DNA of 44,778 bases from Chryseobacterium sp. PMSZPI (GCF_002835665.1 NZ_PIZV01000065.1:1-44778), one strand, 5' to 3'. Shown: positions 22,808-32,447, numbered from the stretch's first letter. Notes: generated by a model from the sequence alone, not told the origin. Program-made: numbers and translations.

Positions 22808-24100
22808 TTATTGTGCTCTGATCTGTTCAATTTTTAAGAAAGCTTTTGCTGCAGCACAAACTCCCCCCGGACAGTTAGCGACCGTTGCAGGAATACCAAA
22901 GTTCGAAGAAGATGAGGAGAATGTAAGAATATAGAAAGTTTTATCAATAGGAGTTTCTCCATTTAGAGACCACATATATAGACGGTTTTCAGGGATTCCA
23001 CCTGCATATACCCCATCATTACCCCAAGCCGTAAATCTACATTTTGCGGCAGTGGCAGCAGGAGTTGTACATGTTGATCCAGCTGCTGCAGTACCGTCTA
23101 ATCCTCCAGCGATCATTGGTGTTGTATTGGCAGCATTCCACTGTCTATCCCCAGACCATACTCCTGGCATATAAGTAACCAGATTATTTCCATTTCCACC
23201 AGCTCCTGCAAATAAATACTCATACTGACCGGAAATTGTAACCGGAGTCGCCTGATTATTTCTTAGTTGTAAATTAATACCTGTTACCGCATCTGTTCCG
23301 AAAGTAGCTGCTGCTGGATCATAATCTTTGGAAACGATAAACGCTCTTACAGAAAACTTACCATCCGGAGAAGTTACCATTACCTGATACCCTGTTACTC
23401 CGTTATCACTGTTAATTCTAAAGTTATCCATTACAGAGTTATTAGATACTTCAGCTGTTGCTGATGCACCAACTGTAGCAGTACAGCTTTGTCCAAATAT
23501 ATTGATTGCAAAACTTGCCGTTTGAGGACTTGACGCGGAAGGAGTTCCTGTTACCGTGTATACAAGTTCTCCATTTCCTGAAGACAATGTTCCTGGTTGC
23601 AATGTAGCGGTAAGCCCTGTTACCCCGGTAGAATTAACAGTATTCCCTCCAGGATATGCTCCTCCGTTTCCTCCAGTATATGGAACATACAGAACCCCGG
23701 AATAAGGTTGTCCTTGTGTATAGGTTGAAGGACTTAATCTTGCACTATTACAATTAATTCCGGTAATAACAGGTTGATCTATTGAAGAATACATTAGTCT
23801 CACCCACTTTGTACCATCAAAATAGTAATATCCATTGGCAGTTACATTAATGGTTTGGCCTGCTGGTGCTGTATCTGCAGCTGTGGCATATACTATTGCT
23901 CCGATTTGTGCACTAGTGTAAGTTTTAGCTCTTAATTGATTTCCTGTAATTCTTGGAGCTATAACTCCGTCGTATTTGGAGATATCCGTCGGGCTACCAA
24001 CTACATCTAATGTTGCCTGAGGGAGCGAAGTGTTCAAGCCTACCTGCGCAAAACTAAGTACTCCAATAAACATGGAAGTAAGTAAAAATTTTTTTTTCAT
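22808..24100 (-). CDS. Secreted surface-type protein of unknown function, 430 aa
   Basis: The start MKKKFLLTSMFIGVLSFAQ is a signal peptide. The mature protein begins VGLNTSLPQATLDVVG, a motif common at the start of flavobacterial secreted proteins and of phage tail-fibre-like proteins (GINT-xP-xATLDV). A Trp-containing YYYFDGTKWVRL block follows near residue 95. The region 130-215 is Gly/Thr/Ser-rich with immunoglobulin-like strand spacing. The C-terminal half resembles a carbohydrate- or adhesion-type beta sandwich with paired Cys (CTTPAATAAKC, CPGGVC). No T9SS sorting domain is visible at the end (FLKIEQIRAQ). It is likely an exported or outer-membrane-associated structural protein; the function is unknown. 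Confidence 0.75.
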   Translation of the reverse strand: MKKKFLLTSMFIGVLSFAQVGLNTSLPQATLDVVGSPTDISKYDGVIAPRITGNQLRAKTYTSAQIGAIVYATAADTAPAGQTINVTANGYYYFDGTKWVRLMYSSIDQPVITGINCNSARLSPSTYTQGQPYSGVLYVPYTGGNGGAYPGGNTVNSTGVTGLTATLQPGTLSSGNGELVYTVTGTPSASSPQTASFAINIFGQSCTATVGASATAEVSNNSVMDNFRINSDNGVTGYQVMVTSPDGKFSVRAFIVSKDYDPAAATFGTDAVTGINLQLRNNQATPVTISGQYEYLFAGAGGNGNNLVTYMPGVWSGDRQWNAANTTPMIAGGLDGTAAAGSTCTTPAATAAKCRFTAWGNDGVYAGGIPENRLYMWSLNGETPIDKTFYILTFSSSSSNFGIPATVANCPGGVCAAAKAFLKIEQIRAQ

Positions 24101-24632
24101 AAAATTTAAAATTTAGTGAATAACTATAAAGAGTGAGTCTTATTAATTTTAAGACAAATGTTTATTTGTATTTTTAAGTAAAATTGTAGAGATATTACAA
24201 TGAAAATGGGAACATTTCCATGGGAACTGTGAGAACAATATTTTTTTATATTTCATGTGTTTCTGTTTCAATATTTCTCTCATTCTATTCGAATAAAAAA
24301 AACGTAGTCTAAAATAATAATTAATTCTTAATATTCAACTAATTTTTAACAAACATTAATTCACATTTTTCTTAAAACCCGAAACAACCTGTAAACGTAG
24401 ATGTTTACATTATTTTTAAATCCTAAATATGTGATATTTCCATTGAAATAATCGAAAAAAAATTGATATTTATATCATTTTTTTTCCCAAACATTCAATA
24501 TCTCTTCTAGTTTTTTTTAAAATCTCTGTTTTTTCGTCTTACCAGCATAATTTTAATCTTAAGCTAGGAATAGAATAAATTATCTTTTGTCATGAAAAAT
24601 ACAGTGATTCTTTCATCTAAAAAATTCTGTAC
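24101..24632. other. Gene-free AT-rich region with two dyads
   Basis: There is no credible reading frame. GTCTTA-N7-TAAGAC at 24134-24152 would lie in the leader of the 430-aa gene. TGTAAAC-N6-GTTTACA at 24390-24409 is a perfect 7-bp-arm dyad of operator type about 290 bp upstream of that gene. Confidence 0.5.
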
Positions 24633-24642
24633 AATAAAAAGA

Positions 24643-24663
24643 GGCAACTCTATAAGAATTGCC
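24643..24663 (-). terminator. Terminator of the RND efflux operon
   Basis: GGCAATTCT pairs with GAGTTGCC-side bases (8 of 9, one mismatch), followed on the minus strand by TCTTTTTATT. Confidence 0.7.
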
Positions 24664-24703
24664 CCCAAACATTAACTGTTTATTGATTGAATTATGATGT
24701 TTT

Positions 24704-26161
24704 TTATTTCCAGCCCCCACCTAAACCTTTATAGATATCCACTACTGTGCTTAGCTGTTGCTGTTTGGCTTCTATCAGTTCCATTTTAGCATCCAGGGCA
24801 TCTCTTTGATTCAAAAGAACCTCAAGATAATCGGCTCTTGAATTTCGGAACAATTGATTGGCAATATCAATAGATTGGTCTAAAGCTTTTGTTTCTTCAG
24901 ATTTTAATTGATAATAATGATCTATATTTTTAACCTTTGACATTAAATTGGCCACATCCAGGTAAGCATTTAAAATCGTTTTATCATATTCATATAACGC
25001 CTGAATCTGCTTGGCATCGGCTGTTTGAAAATTAGCTTTAATCGCACTTTTATTAATAAGCGGTCCGGCTAGCTCTCCTACCAGATTATAAGCAATCGAT
25101 TCCGGCATTTTAACCAAATACGATGGTTTAAAGGCTTCCAGCCCTAATGTTGCAGAGATTTCAAGAGACGGATAAAATTCTTTTCTTGCTGCCTGCACAT
25201 CCAATTTTGCTGCTTTTAATTCCAATTCTGCTTGTTTGATATCCGGACGATTCGCCAGCAGTTGTGACGGAATTCCTGTATATACCGTCTGTGGAATTAT
25301 AGTCATAAAGTTTTCCTTTGTTCTGATGATTGGCTGTGGATATCTTCCTAATAATGCATTGATTTCATTCTCTTTTTCAACAATTTGTTGACGAATTGTA
25401 TATTCTGATGCTTTTGATTTGGCCAATTCTGCTTCAAACTTCTTCACTGCCAGTTCCGTTGCCGCAGCAGCTTCTTTTTGAATCTTAGATATTTCCAAAG
25501 CCTTTTGTTGAAGCTTAATATATTGTTGTATAATATCAAGTTGATTATCCAGAGACAACAGCTCATAATAATCGTCAGCGACTTCTTCAATAAGATTAGA
25601 CAGTACAAAGTTTTTCCCTTCAACTGTAGAAAGATAATGAGCTACTGCAGATTCTTTTTCAGTTCTCAGTTTTTTCCAGATATCAATTTCCCAATTCGCC
25701 ATCAAGCCTCCTTCAAAATTACCCAAAGGATCCGGCATCGATTTCCCGGGTTCCATTTCTGTACTGGCATCTCCCGCTCCTTCGCTGGTATAGCGGCCTG
25801 CTTTTTTAAGTCCTGCTCCTATTCCTGCAGAAACGGTAGGGCTCAACCTTCCTTTTTTAGCCAAAACACCACTTTTGGCAATTTCAATTTCCTGAAGGGT
25901 GATAAGCAGATCCTGATTATTTTTTAAAGCTGTTTCAATCAGACTTACAAGATTAGGATCCGTAAAAAACTGTCGCCATGGAGTAGTTCCACTGTTATTA
26001 TTGGCATCCTGTTGTTCTTCCTGATTGAAATTTTGAGGTATACTTTCCTTTACCTCGTCTTTTATAACAGTCGCCATGGGTGCTTTACAACTTGCCAAAA
26101 CAAGTGATAAAGCAATGGCTGTGAATATATTTTTAATCTTCGAATTTTCCATCATGTTCAT
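24704..26161 (-). CDS. TolC/OprM-like outer-membrane efflux lipoprotein
   Basis: The 485-aa protein has a lipoprotein signal (LVLASC, Cys near residue 24) and the duplicated outer-membrane efflux domain. GTTPWRQFFTDPNLVSLIETAL begins the first repeat and LLANRPDIKQAELELKAAKLDV begins the second, which is the diagnostic NodT/OprM motif. Long helices rich in Ala, Glu and Gln follow. It is the channel of the tripartite pump encoded just upstream, and its start overlaps the end of the pump gene by up to 29 bp, so they are translationally linked. Starts at M1 (26161) and M4 (26152) are both possible. Confidence 0.94.
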   Translation of the reverse strand: MNMMENSKIKNIFTAIALSLVLASCKAPMATVIKDEVKESIPQNFNQEEQQDANNNSGTTPWRQFFTDPNLVSLIETALKNNQDLLITLQEIEIAKSGVLAKKGRLSPTVSAGIGAGLKKAGRYTSEGAGDASTEMEPGKSMPDPLGNFEGGLMANWEIDIWKKLRTEKESAVAHYLSTVEGKNFVLSNLIEEVADDYYELLSLDNQLDIIQQYIKLQQKALEISKIQKEAAAATELAVKKFEAELAKSKASEYTIRQQIVEKENEINALLGRYPQPIIRTKENFMTIIPQTVYTGIPSQLLANRPDIKQAELELKAAKLDVQAARKEFYPSLEISATLGLEAFKPSYLVKMPESIAYNLVGELAGPLINKSAIKANFQTADAKQIQALYEYDKTILNAYLDVANLMSKVKNIDHYYQLKSEETKALDQSIDIANQLFRNSRADYLEVLLNQRDALDAKMELIEAKQQQLSTVVDIYKGLGGGWK

Positions 26162-29100
26162 AAGGTTCAGTTTGTTCTGTTAAAGGATTTTCTTCTTCAT
26201 ATCTTGCCAATTTCGATTTCTCAGCAATAGTTCCGAATATGTAATACAATCCCGGAATAATCATCAACCCGAAGATCGTTCCTATCAGCATTCCTCCAGC
26301 TGCGGCGGTACCAATGGTTCGGTTTCCTACGGCACCCGGCCCTGTCGCCATTACCAAAGGGATCAATCCGGCAATAAACGCAAATGAAGTCATCAAAATC
26401 GGACGGAAACGAATAGCTGCTCCTTCAATAGCGGCCTGTACCACCGGTATTCCTTCTTCTGCTTTTTTCTGTACTGCAAACTCTACAATCAATACGGCAT
26501 TTTTACCCAAAAGCCCGATCAACATTACCATGGCCACCTGTGCATAAATATTGTTTTCCAATCCTAATAGTTTCAAACATAAAAATGCTCCGAAAATACC
26601 TACAGGTAACGATAGAATGACAGGTAACGGAAGAATAAAGCTTTCATATTGTGCAGAAAGGATCAGGTATACAAAACCCAGACACACCAGAAAGACAAAT
26701 ACCGCTTCATTTCCACGACTTACTTCATCTTTTGAAATACCCGCCCAGTCTATACCAAAGCCTCTCGGAAGGGTTTTATCGGCAACTTCCTGAATCGCCT
26801 GAATCGCTTGTCCACTACTATATCCCGGTGCCGGAGTACCACTTACCTGTGCAGAGTTATACATATTATGCCTTGTCATCTCAGATAAACCATACACTTT
26901 TTCCAGTCTCATGAAATCAGAATAAGGTACCATCTGGTCTTTATCATTTTTAACATATAGTTTTAAAAGATCAGTCGGTAATGCACGATATTGAGGTCCG
27001 GCTTGTACAATTACCTTATAAGGTCTGTCAAAACGGATAAAACTCGTTTCATAATTGGAACCGATAAGCGTAGATAAATTATCCATTGCTTTTTCAATGG
27101 TAACTCCTTTCTGTTCTGCAAGATCATTATCAATTCGAAGCATATATTGAGGGAAACTCGCAGAATAGAAGGTAAATGCAGATCCCAATTCCGGACGTTT
27201 CTTCAACTCCTTTACAAAATCATTACTCACTTGCTCCATTTTATGATAATCTCCACTTCCCGCTTTATCCAGTAAACGAAGCTCAAAACCTCCCGCGGCA
27301 CCATATCCTGGAACAGAAGGTGGTTGGAAAAATTCAATATTTGCTCCCGGAATATTCTTGGCTTTCTCTTCTAGTTTTTCAATAATTTCAGCTGCAGATT
27401 CTTTACGTTCATCCCAGCTTTTAAGATTGATCAGACAAGTCCCCGAGTTGGATCCGGTTCCTTCTGTAAGAATCTCATATCCAGCCAATGAAGAAACAGA
27501 CTGCACTCCATCAATCCCTTCAGATTCTTTTAACAATTCTCGTGCAATCTGGTTGGTTCTTTCCAGTGTAGATCCCGGAGGTGTCTGAATAATAGCATAA
27601 ATCATCCCTTGGTCCTCACTTGGAATAAACCCTGAAGGAAGTGAATTGCTCAGGAAATAGGTACAGGCACAGAACGCCAATAGTAACGGTAATGTGAACA
27701 TTTTCTTAGTCACCGTTTTATTCAGCATTTTCTCGTATTTTCCTGCTCCTTTTGTAAATAGGTTATTGAATTTATCAAGGAAAATGGTAATCGGAGTTCT
27801 CTTTTTAACCTTTCCATGGTGATTCTTTAAAATTAAAGCACATAATGCAGGTGTTAATGTAAGGGCTACAACTCCCGATAAAATAATCGAAGAGGCCATC
27901 GTAATGGAAAACTGACGATAGAATACACCAACCGGACCGGACATAAATGCAATCGGAATAAATACGGAAGCCATTACCAATGTGATAGCGATAATTGCTC
28001 CACTGATTTCATGCATTGCTTCTTCCGTAGCTTTCAACGGTGAAAGATTTTTCTCTTCCATCTTAGCGTGCACCGCTTCAATAACTACAATCGCATCATC
28101 TACAACAACCCCGATCGCCATTACCAATGCAAAGAGTGAAATCATATTCAATGTAATTCCAAACGCTGACATAACCGCAAAAGTTCCTACCAATGAAACG
28201 GGAACTGCCAATGCAGGAATCAACGTAGAACGCCAGTCTCCTAAGAAAAGAAATACAACAATAGCTACCAGGATAAAAGCTTCAAACAAGGTATGCACCA
28301 CTTTTTCCATAGATGCATCAAGGAATCTGGAAACGTCATAACTAATCTCATAATGCATTCCTTTAGGGAAACTGTTTTTTTCGAGATTTGACATTAATTC
28401 TTTTACGTTTTTGATAACATCACTTGCATTGGATCCATAAGATTGTTTTACTGTGATTGCCGCGGAAGGTTTTCCATTCAAAGTAGAATAAATATCATAC
28501 ATAGAACTTCCAAATTCAATATCGGCAACATCTTTTAATCGTACAGATTCACCATTTGGTTTTGCTTTTAAAATAATGTTTCCATAGTCCTTCTCGTTAT
28601 TGTAACGTCCCGGATATTTTAAAACATATTCAAAAGACTGAGCTCTCTTTCCTGAACTCTCCCCTGTTTTCCCGGGAGAAGCCTCCAAACTCTGCTCATT
28701 CAAAGCTTCCATTACTTCGTCCGCAGAAATACTATATGCAGTAAGTCTATCCGGTTTAAGCCAGATACGCATCGCATATTCACGGGTTCCAAGGATGTCA
28801 GCAAATCCTACCCCACTTACTCTTCTCAATTCAGACATTACGTTAATATCTGCATAATTGAAAAGGAATTTCTGATCGGCTTTAGGATCATCACTATACA
28901 AGTTGATATACATCAACATGTTAGGTTCTTCACGGGTAATCTTCACCCCTTCACGTACCACAAGAGGTGGTAGCTTGTTCACTACTGAAGATACACGGTT
29001 CTGAACATTTACCGCTGCAACATTGGGATCCGTACCCAGATCAAATACAACCTGAATTGCAGCTTCCCCGTCGTTACCTGCGTTGGATGACATGTATTTC

Positions 29101-29324
29101 ATTCCCGGAACACCATTCAAACCTCTTTCCAGAGGAATAATTACTGATTTAATCAACAATTCGTTGTTGGCACCGGGATACTCTGCTGTAATATTTACTT
29201 TAGGAGGTGAAATTGACGGGAACTGGGTCACAGGTAATTTTACCAGAGACAAAATTCCCAAAAACACAATAATCAATGAGATTACAATAGACAGAACTGG
29301 TCTGCGAATGAATTTCTTAAACAT
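26133..29324 (-). CDS. RND-family (HAE1/AcrB-like) efflux pump
   Basis: The 1063-aa protein is full length for a hydrophobe/amphiphile efflux pump. It begins MFKKFIRRPVLSIVISLIIV and has twelve predicted transmembrane segments in two halves of six, with two large periplasmic loops. The proton-relay motif AIGVVVDDAIVVIEAVHAKM in TM4 has the paired Asp residues, and FPSISPPKVNITAEYPGA follows TM1 as usual. The second half has LSLPVGIFGAFLCL and LIGLLGKNAVLIVEFA. It exports drugs, detergents or lipophilic compounds using proton motive force. The adaptor gene is 21 bp upstream and the channel gene overlaps downstream. Confidence 0.97.
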   Translation of the reverse strand: MFKKFIRRPVLSIVISLIIVFLGILSLVKLPVTQFPSISPPKVNITAEYPGANNELLIKSVIIPLERGLNGVPGMKYMSSNAGNDGEAAIQVVFDLGTDPNVAAVNVQNRVSSVVNKLPPLVVREGVKITREEPNMLMYINLYSDDPKADQKFLFNYADINVMSELRRVSGVGFADILGTREYAMRIWLKPDRLTAYSISADEVMEALNEQSLEASPGKTGESSGKRAQSFEYVLKYPGRYNNEKDYGNIILKAKPNGESVRLKDVADIEFGSSMYDIYSTLNGKPSAAITVKQSYGSNASDVIKNVKELMSNLEKNSFPKGMHYEISYDVSRFLDASMEKVVHTLFEAFILVAIVVFLFLGDWRSTLIPALAVPVSLVGTFAVMSAFGITLNMISLFALVMAIGVVVDDAIVVIEAVHAKMEEKNLSPLKATEEAMHEISGAIIAITLVMASVFIPIAFMSGPVGVFYRQFSITMASSIILSGVVALTLTPALCALILKNHHGKVKKRTPITIFLDKFNNLFTKGAGKYEKMLNKTVTKKMFTLPLLLAFCACTYFLSNSLPSGFIPSEDQGMIYAIIQTPPGSTLERTNQIARELLKESEGIDGVQSVSSLAGYEILTEGTGSNSGTCLINLKSWDERKESAAEIIEKLEEKAKNIPGANIEFFQPPSVPGYGAAGGFELRLLDKAGSGDYHKMEQVSNDFVKELKKRPELGSAFTFYSASFPQYMLRIDNDLAEQKGVTIEKAMDNLSTLIGSNYETSFIRFDRPYKVIVQAGPQYRALPTDLLKLYVKNDKDQMVPYSDFMRLEKVYGLSEMTRHNMYNSAQVSGTPAPGYSSGQAIQAIQEVADKTLPRGFGIDWAGISKDEVSRGNEAVFVFLVCLGFVYLILSAQYESFILPLPVILSLPVGIFGAFLCLKLLGLENNIYAQVAMVMLIGLLGKNAVLIVEFAVQKKAEEGIPVVQAAIEGAAIRFRPILMTSFAFIAGLIPLVMATGPGAVGNRTIGTAAAGGMLIGTIFGLMIIPGLYYIFGTIAEKSKLARYEEENPLTEQTEPYEHDGKFED

Positions 29325-29345
29325 ACTACTTCATTTTAGAGTACA

Positions 29346-30428
29346 CTACTCTGCTTTTAATTTCAATGATTGAAGGACTTTTTTAGGGTCCTGGAATTTT
29401 ATTTTTAATTTCTGATCATCCTTCACTTTCTGAACCCCTTCTAAAAGAATCTGATCTCCTCTTGAAAGTCCCGATCCTACTACATACAGGTCCGGTAATT
29501 CATAAGCAATTTTGATATTTCTGGATCTCGCTTTTCCATTTTTATCTACAACGAAAACATATTTTTGATCCTGGATTTCATAAGTAGCTTTTTGTGGGAT
29601 AATCAATGCGTTGTGTACCGGCATTGTCATCTGCACTTTTCCGGTTTCACCATTTCTCAATAGGTTACTCGGGTTGGGAAACTTTGCACGAAAAGCAATA
29701 TTTCCTGTTTCATTATTAAATTCACCTTCTATGGTTTGGATCAATCCTTTTTCCGGATACACTTCTCCATTCGCAGTAATCAGAGATACCTGATCACTGC
29801 CTCTGTCTGCAGCATGGGTCTGATAACTTAGATATTCAGGTTCAGAAACATTAAAATAAGTATAGATATTGGTATTATCTGATAACGAAGTCAACAAGTC
29901 TCCTTCATCCACCAAGCTTCCCAGTTTAAGAGGAAGTCTATTGATAATTCCTGAAAATGGTGCTTTAATATCAGTAAAGGATAAATGAATCTGAGCCAGT
30001 TTCATTTCCGCATTGGCAGCGTCTAATTTAGCTTTCGCCATTGCTTTTTCATTTTTAGACACAATATTGTTACCGGCCAGCGTGCTAGCATTTTTCAACT
30101 CAATAGAAGCTTGTTCTACTTCAGCTTTTGCCTTTAACAATTCGGCCTGATAAAGTTTAGGCATAATTCGGAACAAGGTTTGGCCCGCATGTACATATTG
30201 TCCTTCGTCTACGAAAATCTTTTCTAGAAAACCTTTTTCCTGTGCCCTCACTTCAATGTTTTTCACAGATTGAATCTGAGCTACATATTCTTTATTGATT
30301 ACAGTGTCCATCTCAACCGGAGTGGTCACCGGATAAACTGCGGCTTCTTCTTTTTCTTCTTTTTTCTTGTTGCAGCCCACAACCAATAGGATGCTTAGTG
30401 CAATGCCTGAGGCAACTCTTTTCATCAT
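29346..30428 (-). CDS. RND efflux periplasmic adaptor lipoprotein (MFP family)
   Basis: The 360-aa protein starts with a lipobox (LLVVGCNKKKEEKEE) followed by a charged linker. It then has the barrel-sandwich hybrid (EVRAQEKGFLEKIFVDEGQYVHAGQTL), an alpha hairpin (KAEVEQASIELKNAS to KLDAANAEMKLAQI), the second half-motif DIKAPFSGIINRLPLKLGSLV, and a beta-barrel with the membrane-proximal domain (YVFVVDKNGKARSRNIKI). It links pump and channel across the periplasm. It is the first gene of the operon adaptor-pump-channel. No TetR or AraC regulator gene is adjacent, so control is probably from elsewhere. Confidence 0.95.
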   Translation of the reverse strand: MMKRVASGIALSILLVVGCNKKKEEKEEAAVYPVTTPVEMDTVINKEYVAQIQSVKNIEVRAQEKGFLEKIFVDEGQYVHAGQTLFRIMPKLYQAELLKAKAEVEQASIELKNASTLAGNNIVSKNEKAMAKAKLDAANAEMKLAQIHLSFTDIKAPFSGIINRLPLKLGSLVDEGDLLTSLSDNTNIYTYFNVSEPEYLSYQTHAADRGSDQVSLITANGEVYPEKGLIQTIEGEFNNETGNIAFRAKFPNPSNLLRNGETGKVQMTMPVHNALIIPQKATYEIQDQKYVFVVDKNGKARSRNIKIAYELPDLYVVGSGLSRGDQILLEGVQKVKDDQKLKIKFQDPKKVLQSLKLKAE

Positions 30429-30576
30429 AATTCTAGAGTTTGATAAACGTTAATGTTTTGTTTTGAATAAAAATAATAAGGTAATAAAGGATATAACGAT
30501 GTGAAGATTACCGGCTAACACAACGTAAAATGATCCCATCTTAAAAAGACAGAACATTAATTGAAAATGTAAAATT

Positions 30577-30960
30577 TTAAATTCTTATGGAACGAATCAG
30601 GATAAATCGTCTGGTAGTAAGACCGAGAACAAATCCATGGAGATCAGGCTTAAATTGTTTATAACTTTTTAAACCAAAAATATAAGCCAGACTGAAAATA
30701 ACCGCAAAAACAACAACCTGCAATACATCCGACAATTGAAAGTCGTTTTCAGCAAGCTCTAAAGTGGAATTATCGATATTATTGTCTGCCATCTGTTGAA
30801 TCGAAAGTTTTTCAAATGTTTGATTCAAACGATTGGCTCTTTTGATATGATGAGAAGCATGTCCGGAATAATCATTACGAAGTGTTTTAACATCAAGCTT
30901 ACTTTCCACTACAAAGAGCAGAAAGAGACTGGTTAAAAAATATACAATACAAGTTCTCAT
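30577..30960 (-). CDS. Small membrane protein of unknown function, 127 aa
   Basis: From ATG 30960 (MRTCIVYFLTSLFLLFVVES) there is an N-terminal hydrophobic segment that may be a signal anchor. A polar middle rich in His, Asn and Gln (SGHASHHIKRANRLNQTF) is followed by a second membrane segment near residue 85 (VLQVVVFAVIFSLAYIFGL) and a basic tail ending RRFILIRSIRI. No family is recognised. An upstream ATG at 30981 overlaps an exact promoter element, so the later start is chosen. It is 148 bp upstream of the efflux operon on the same strand. Confidence 0.6.
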   Translation of the reverse strand: MRTCIVYFLTSLFLLFVVESKLDVKTLRNDYSGHASHHIKRANRLNQTFEKLSIQQMADNNIDNSTLELAENDFQLSDVLQVVVFAVIFSLAYIFGLKSYKQFKPDLHGFVLGLTTRRFILIRSIRI

Positions 30961-30970
30961 TTTGAAGTTG

Positions 30971-30978
30971 CAAATGTA
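30971..30978 (-). promoter_or_regulatory. Putative promoter (TACATTTG) of the 127-aa membrane protein
   Basis: An exact TAnnTTTG on the minus strand, 10 nt before the ATG at 30960. Its position excludes the ATG at 30981 as the start if it is the real promoter. Confidence 0.45.
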
Positions 30979-31206
30979 CATCTAGATTATAATACTATCA
31001 TAATAGATTAACAAAATTTAACGATTTATTAAATAAACAGAGTGTATCCATTGAAAATACAGTAAAACCAATTTTGTTCCTATTCGGAATCCGATATATT
31101 CAACCCGTTTTTCTATATTTTATTTTAATATAATATGAGATTTTAGAAAAATATAAATAAGAAAATATAAATATTATCATGTTTTCAAATTATTAACGTC
31201 CTCCTA

Positions 31207-31237
31207 TTGGTAATAGTTATTATTTGAATTAATTTTG
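31207..31237 (+). promoter_or_regulatory. Strong promoter-like sequence upstream of a 23-codon frame
   Basis: TTG at 31207-31209 is followed after 20 bp by TAATTTTG (exact TAnnTTTG) at 31230-31237. The next ATG is 19 nt downstream, at 31257. Confidence 0.55.
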
Positions 31238-31256
31238 CCGAAAATTTACACAACAA

Positions 31257-31328
31257 ATGAGCAATGAAAAAGCACAACTCTACCCTTCTGAAAATAAGCA
31301 AGATAACCCCTCAACTCCTTATACTTAA
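31257..31328 (+). CDS. Possible 23-aa small protein or gene remnant
   Basis: The frame begins MSNEKAQLYPSENKQDNPST and ends after three more residues at TAA. Its composition is polar and typical of a real flavobacterial N-terminus, and it sits at the right distance behind a strong promoter-like sequence. It may be a small peptide, a leader, or the surviving start of a gene otherwise lost; the following 190 bp hold no continuation. No homologue is known to me. Confidence 0.35.
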   Translation: MSNEKAQLYPSENKQDNPSTPYT

Positions 31329-31519
31329 CATCTAATTTTTTTATTATTTTATCAACAAATTTTGTTTCAATGCATATGCATTAGTAGGGATTGAATTTCT
31401 TACTAATTTTAAAATTATGTTACTTTATGTAAAATTAACATATATTTATTAAAAATATTTGTAAATTTATAAAGCATTAACATCATAATTCATGAAACAC
31501 TTTAAAATCACTTATCACT
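31329..31519 (+). other. AT-rich intergenic stretch with a 14-bp palindrome
   Basis: AATGCATATGCATT at 31369-31382 is a perfect palindrome. The rest is AT-rich leader sequence for the downstream lipoprotein gene; no exact promoter match was found. Confidence 0.4.
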
Positions 31520-31912
31520 ATGAAAAATTTATTTACCACCATCCTTATGGGATTGGCAGTCCTTTCAACAACAGCATGTAAACATCCCGGAAAAGATGCA
31601 GAAGTAATTACAAATGCAGCTCCTGAAAATGCAGATCAAATTTCTAAGAACATTTATGTCGATAGTTATGGAGAAAAAATTGAAGTAATTATCAATAACA
31701 CTAAAAATACGGCAACTGTCCACCTGAGCGGGAAAACATATGACCTGAAAAAAAGTGATGCCTTACCGGAATATACTGCTTCCAATGAAGAATATCAATA
31801 TTCAGACATTAAGGGCAATATTACTTTTTTAAAGAAAAACGTAGATATGGTTCTTTTCCATCTTAAAAAGGATAAAAAAGAATCAGGTCCTGCAAAAATG
31901 GCATCGTATTAG
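31520..31912 (+). CDS. Small lipoprotein, possibly MliC-like
   Basis: The 130-aa protein has a lipoprotein signal (AVLSTTACK, Cys near residue 20). The mature part has the strand pattern of MliC/PliC lysozyme inhibitors: TATVHLSGKTYDLKK resembles the family xVxLxGkxYxL strand, followed by Ala/Tyr-rich SNEEYQYSDIKGNITFLKKN and a hydrophobic VDMVLFH strand. The match is by shape only, and the two Cys typical of some MliC proteins are absent. It is followed after 33 bp by another small lipoprotein gene whose start is nearly the same (MKNLF), so the two form an envelope-related operon. Confidence 0.6.
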   Translation: MKNLFTTILMGLAVLSTTACKHPGKDAEVITNAAPENADQISKNIYVDSYGEKIEVIINNTKNTATVHLSGKTYDLKKSDALPEYTASNEEYQYSDIKGNITFLKKNVDMVLFHLKKDKKESGPAKMASY

Positions 31913-31945
31913 CATAGTGAATAATATTCATATTAAAATCAAACT

Positions 31946-32374
31946 ATGAAAAATTTATTTTATTATTTATCGGCGCTTATTCTTATGATATCTTTAGTAG
32001 CATGTAAAACAACTACGGCACAAAAAACTACAGATATCACTGGAAAAACATGGAAGCTTACAGAGCTTAACGGAAAACCTATCCAATTGAAAAACCCTAA
32101 AAACAATCCTTATTTCAAGCTAGACATGAACGGCATGAGATATGAAGGACACGCAGGGTGTAACGGATTAGGTGGGACATTTGAAATTAAACCTGATGCT
32201 ATGAGAATTAAATTCAACCAGGGAATGTCTACCATGATAGCTTGCGAAGATTTAGATATTGAAAATCAATTTACCAAAGCTATTCTTGCAGCAGATAATT
32301 ATTCTGTTAACGGAAATACTTTAACTTTGAATAAAGCTAGAATGGCACCTTTAGCCAAGTTTGTTCTTCAATAA
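31946..32374 (+). CDS. META-domain (HslJ-like) lipoprotein
   Basis: The 142-aa protein has a lipobox (SLVACK, Cys near 20) and one META domain at about residues 30-140. The signatures are GKTWKLTELNGKPI, the HAGCNGLGGTFEI turn, MSTMIACEDLDIENQF and a final NTLTLNKARM strand. HslJ-type META proteins are small envelope proteins linked to stress or antibiotic tolerance, with no known catalysis. It is the second gene of a probable two-gene operon and ends in a strong terminator. Confidence 0.9.
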   Translation: MKNLFYYLSALILMISLVACKTTTAQKTTDITGKTWKLTELNGKPIQLKNPKNNPYFKLDMNGMRYEGHAGCNGLGGTFEIKPDAMRIKFNQGMSTMIACEDLDIENQFTKAILAADNYSVNGNTLTLNKARMAPLAKFVLQ

Positions 32375-32398
32375 TTTAGAAATAATTTTCACTTAAAA

Positions 32399-32438
32399 TA
32401 AAAATGCTTTTGCCGATTACGGTAAAAGCATTTTTTAT
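32399..32438. terminator. Bidirectional terminator
   Basis: AAAAATGCTTTTGCCG pairs with CGGTAAAAGCATTTTT (one G-U pair) around ATTA. It serves the META gene and the convergent SemiSWEET gene. Confidence 0.88.
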
Positions 32439-32447
32439 GAATAATTT

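Noticed and set aside
26314..28341. Open frames opposite the RND pump gene
   Set aside because: Antisense shadows of the pump coding sequence, with no independent support.
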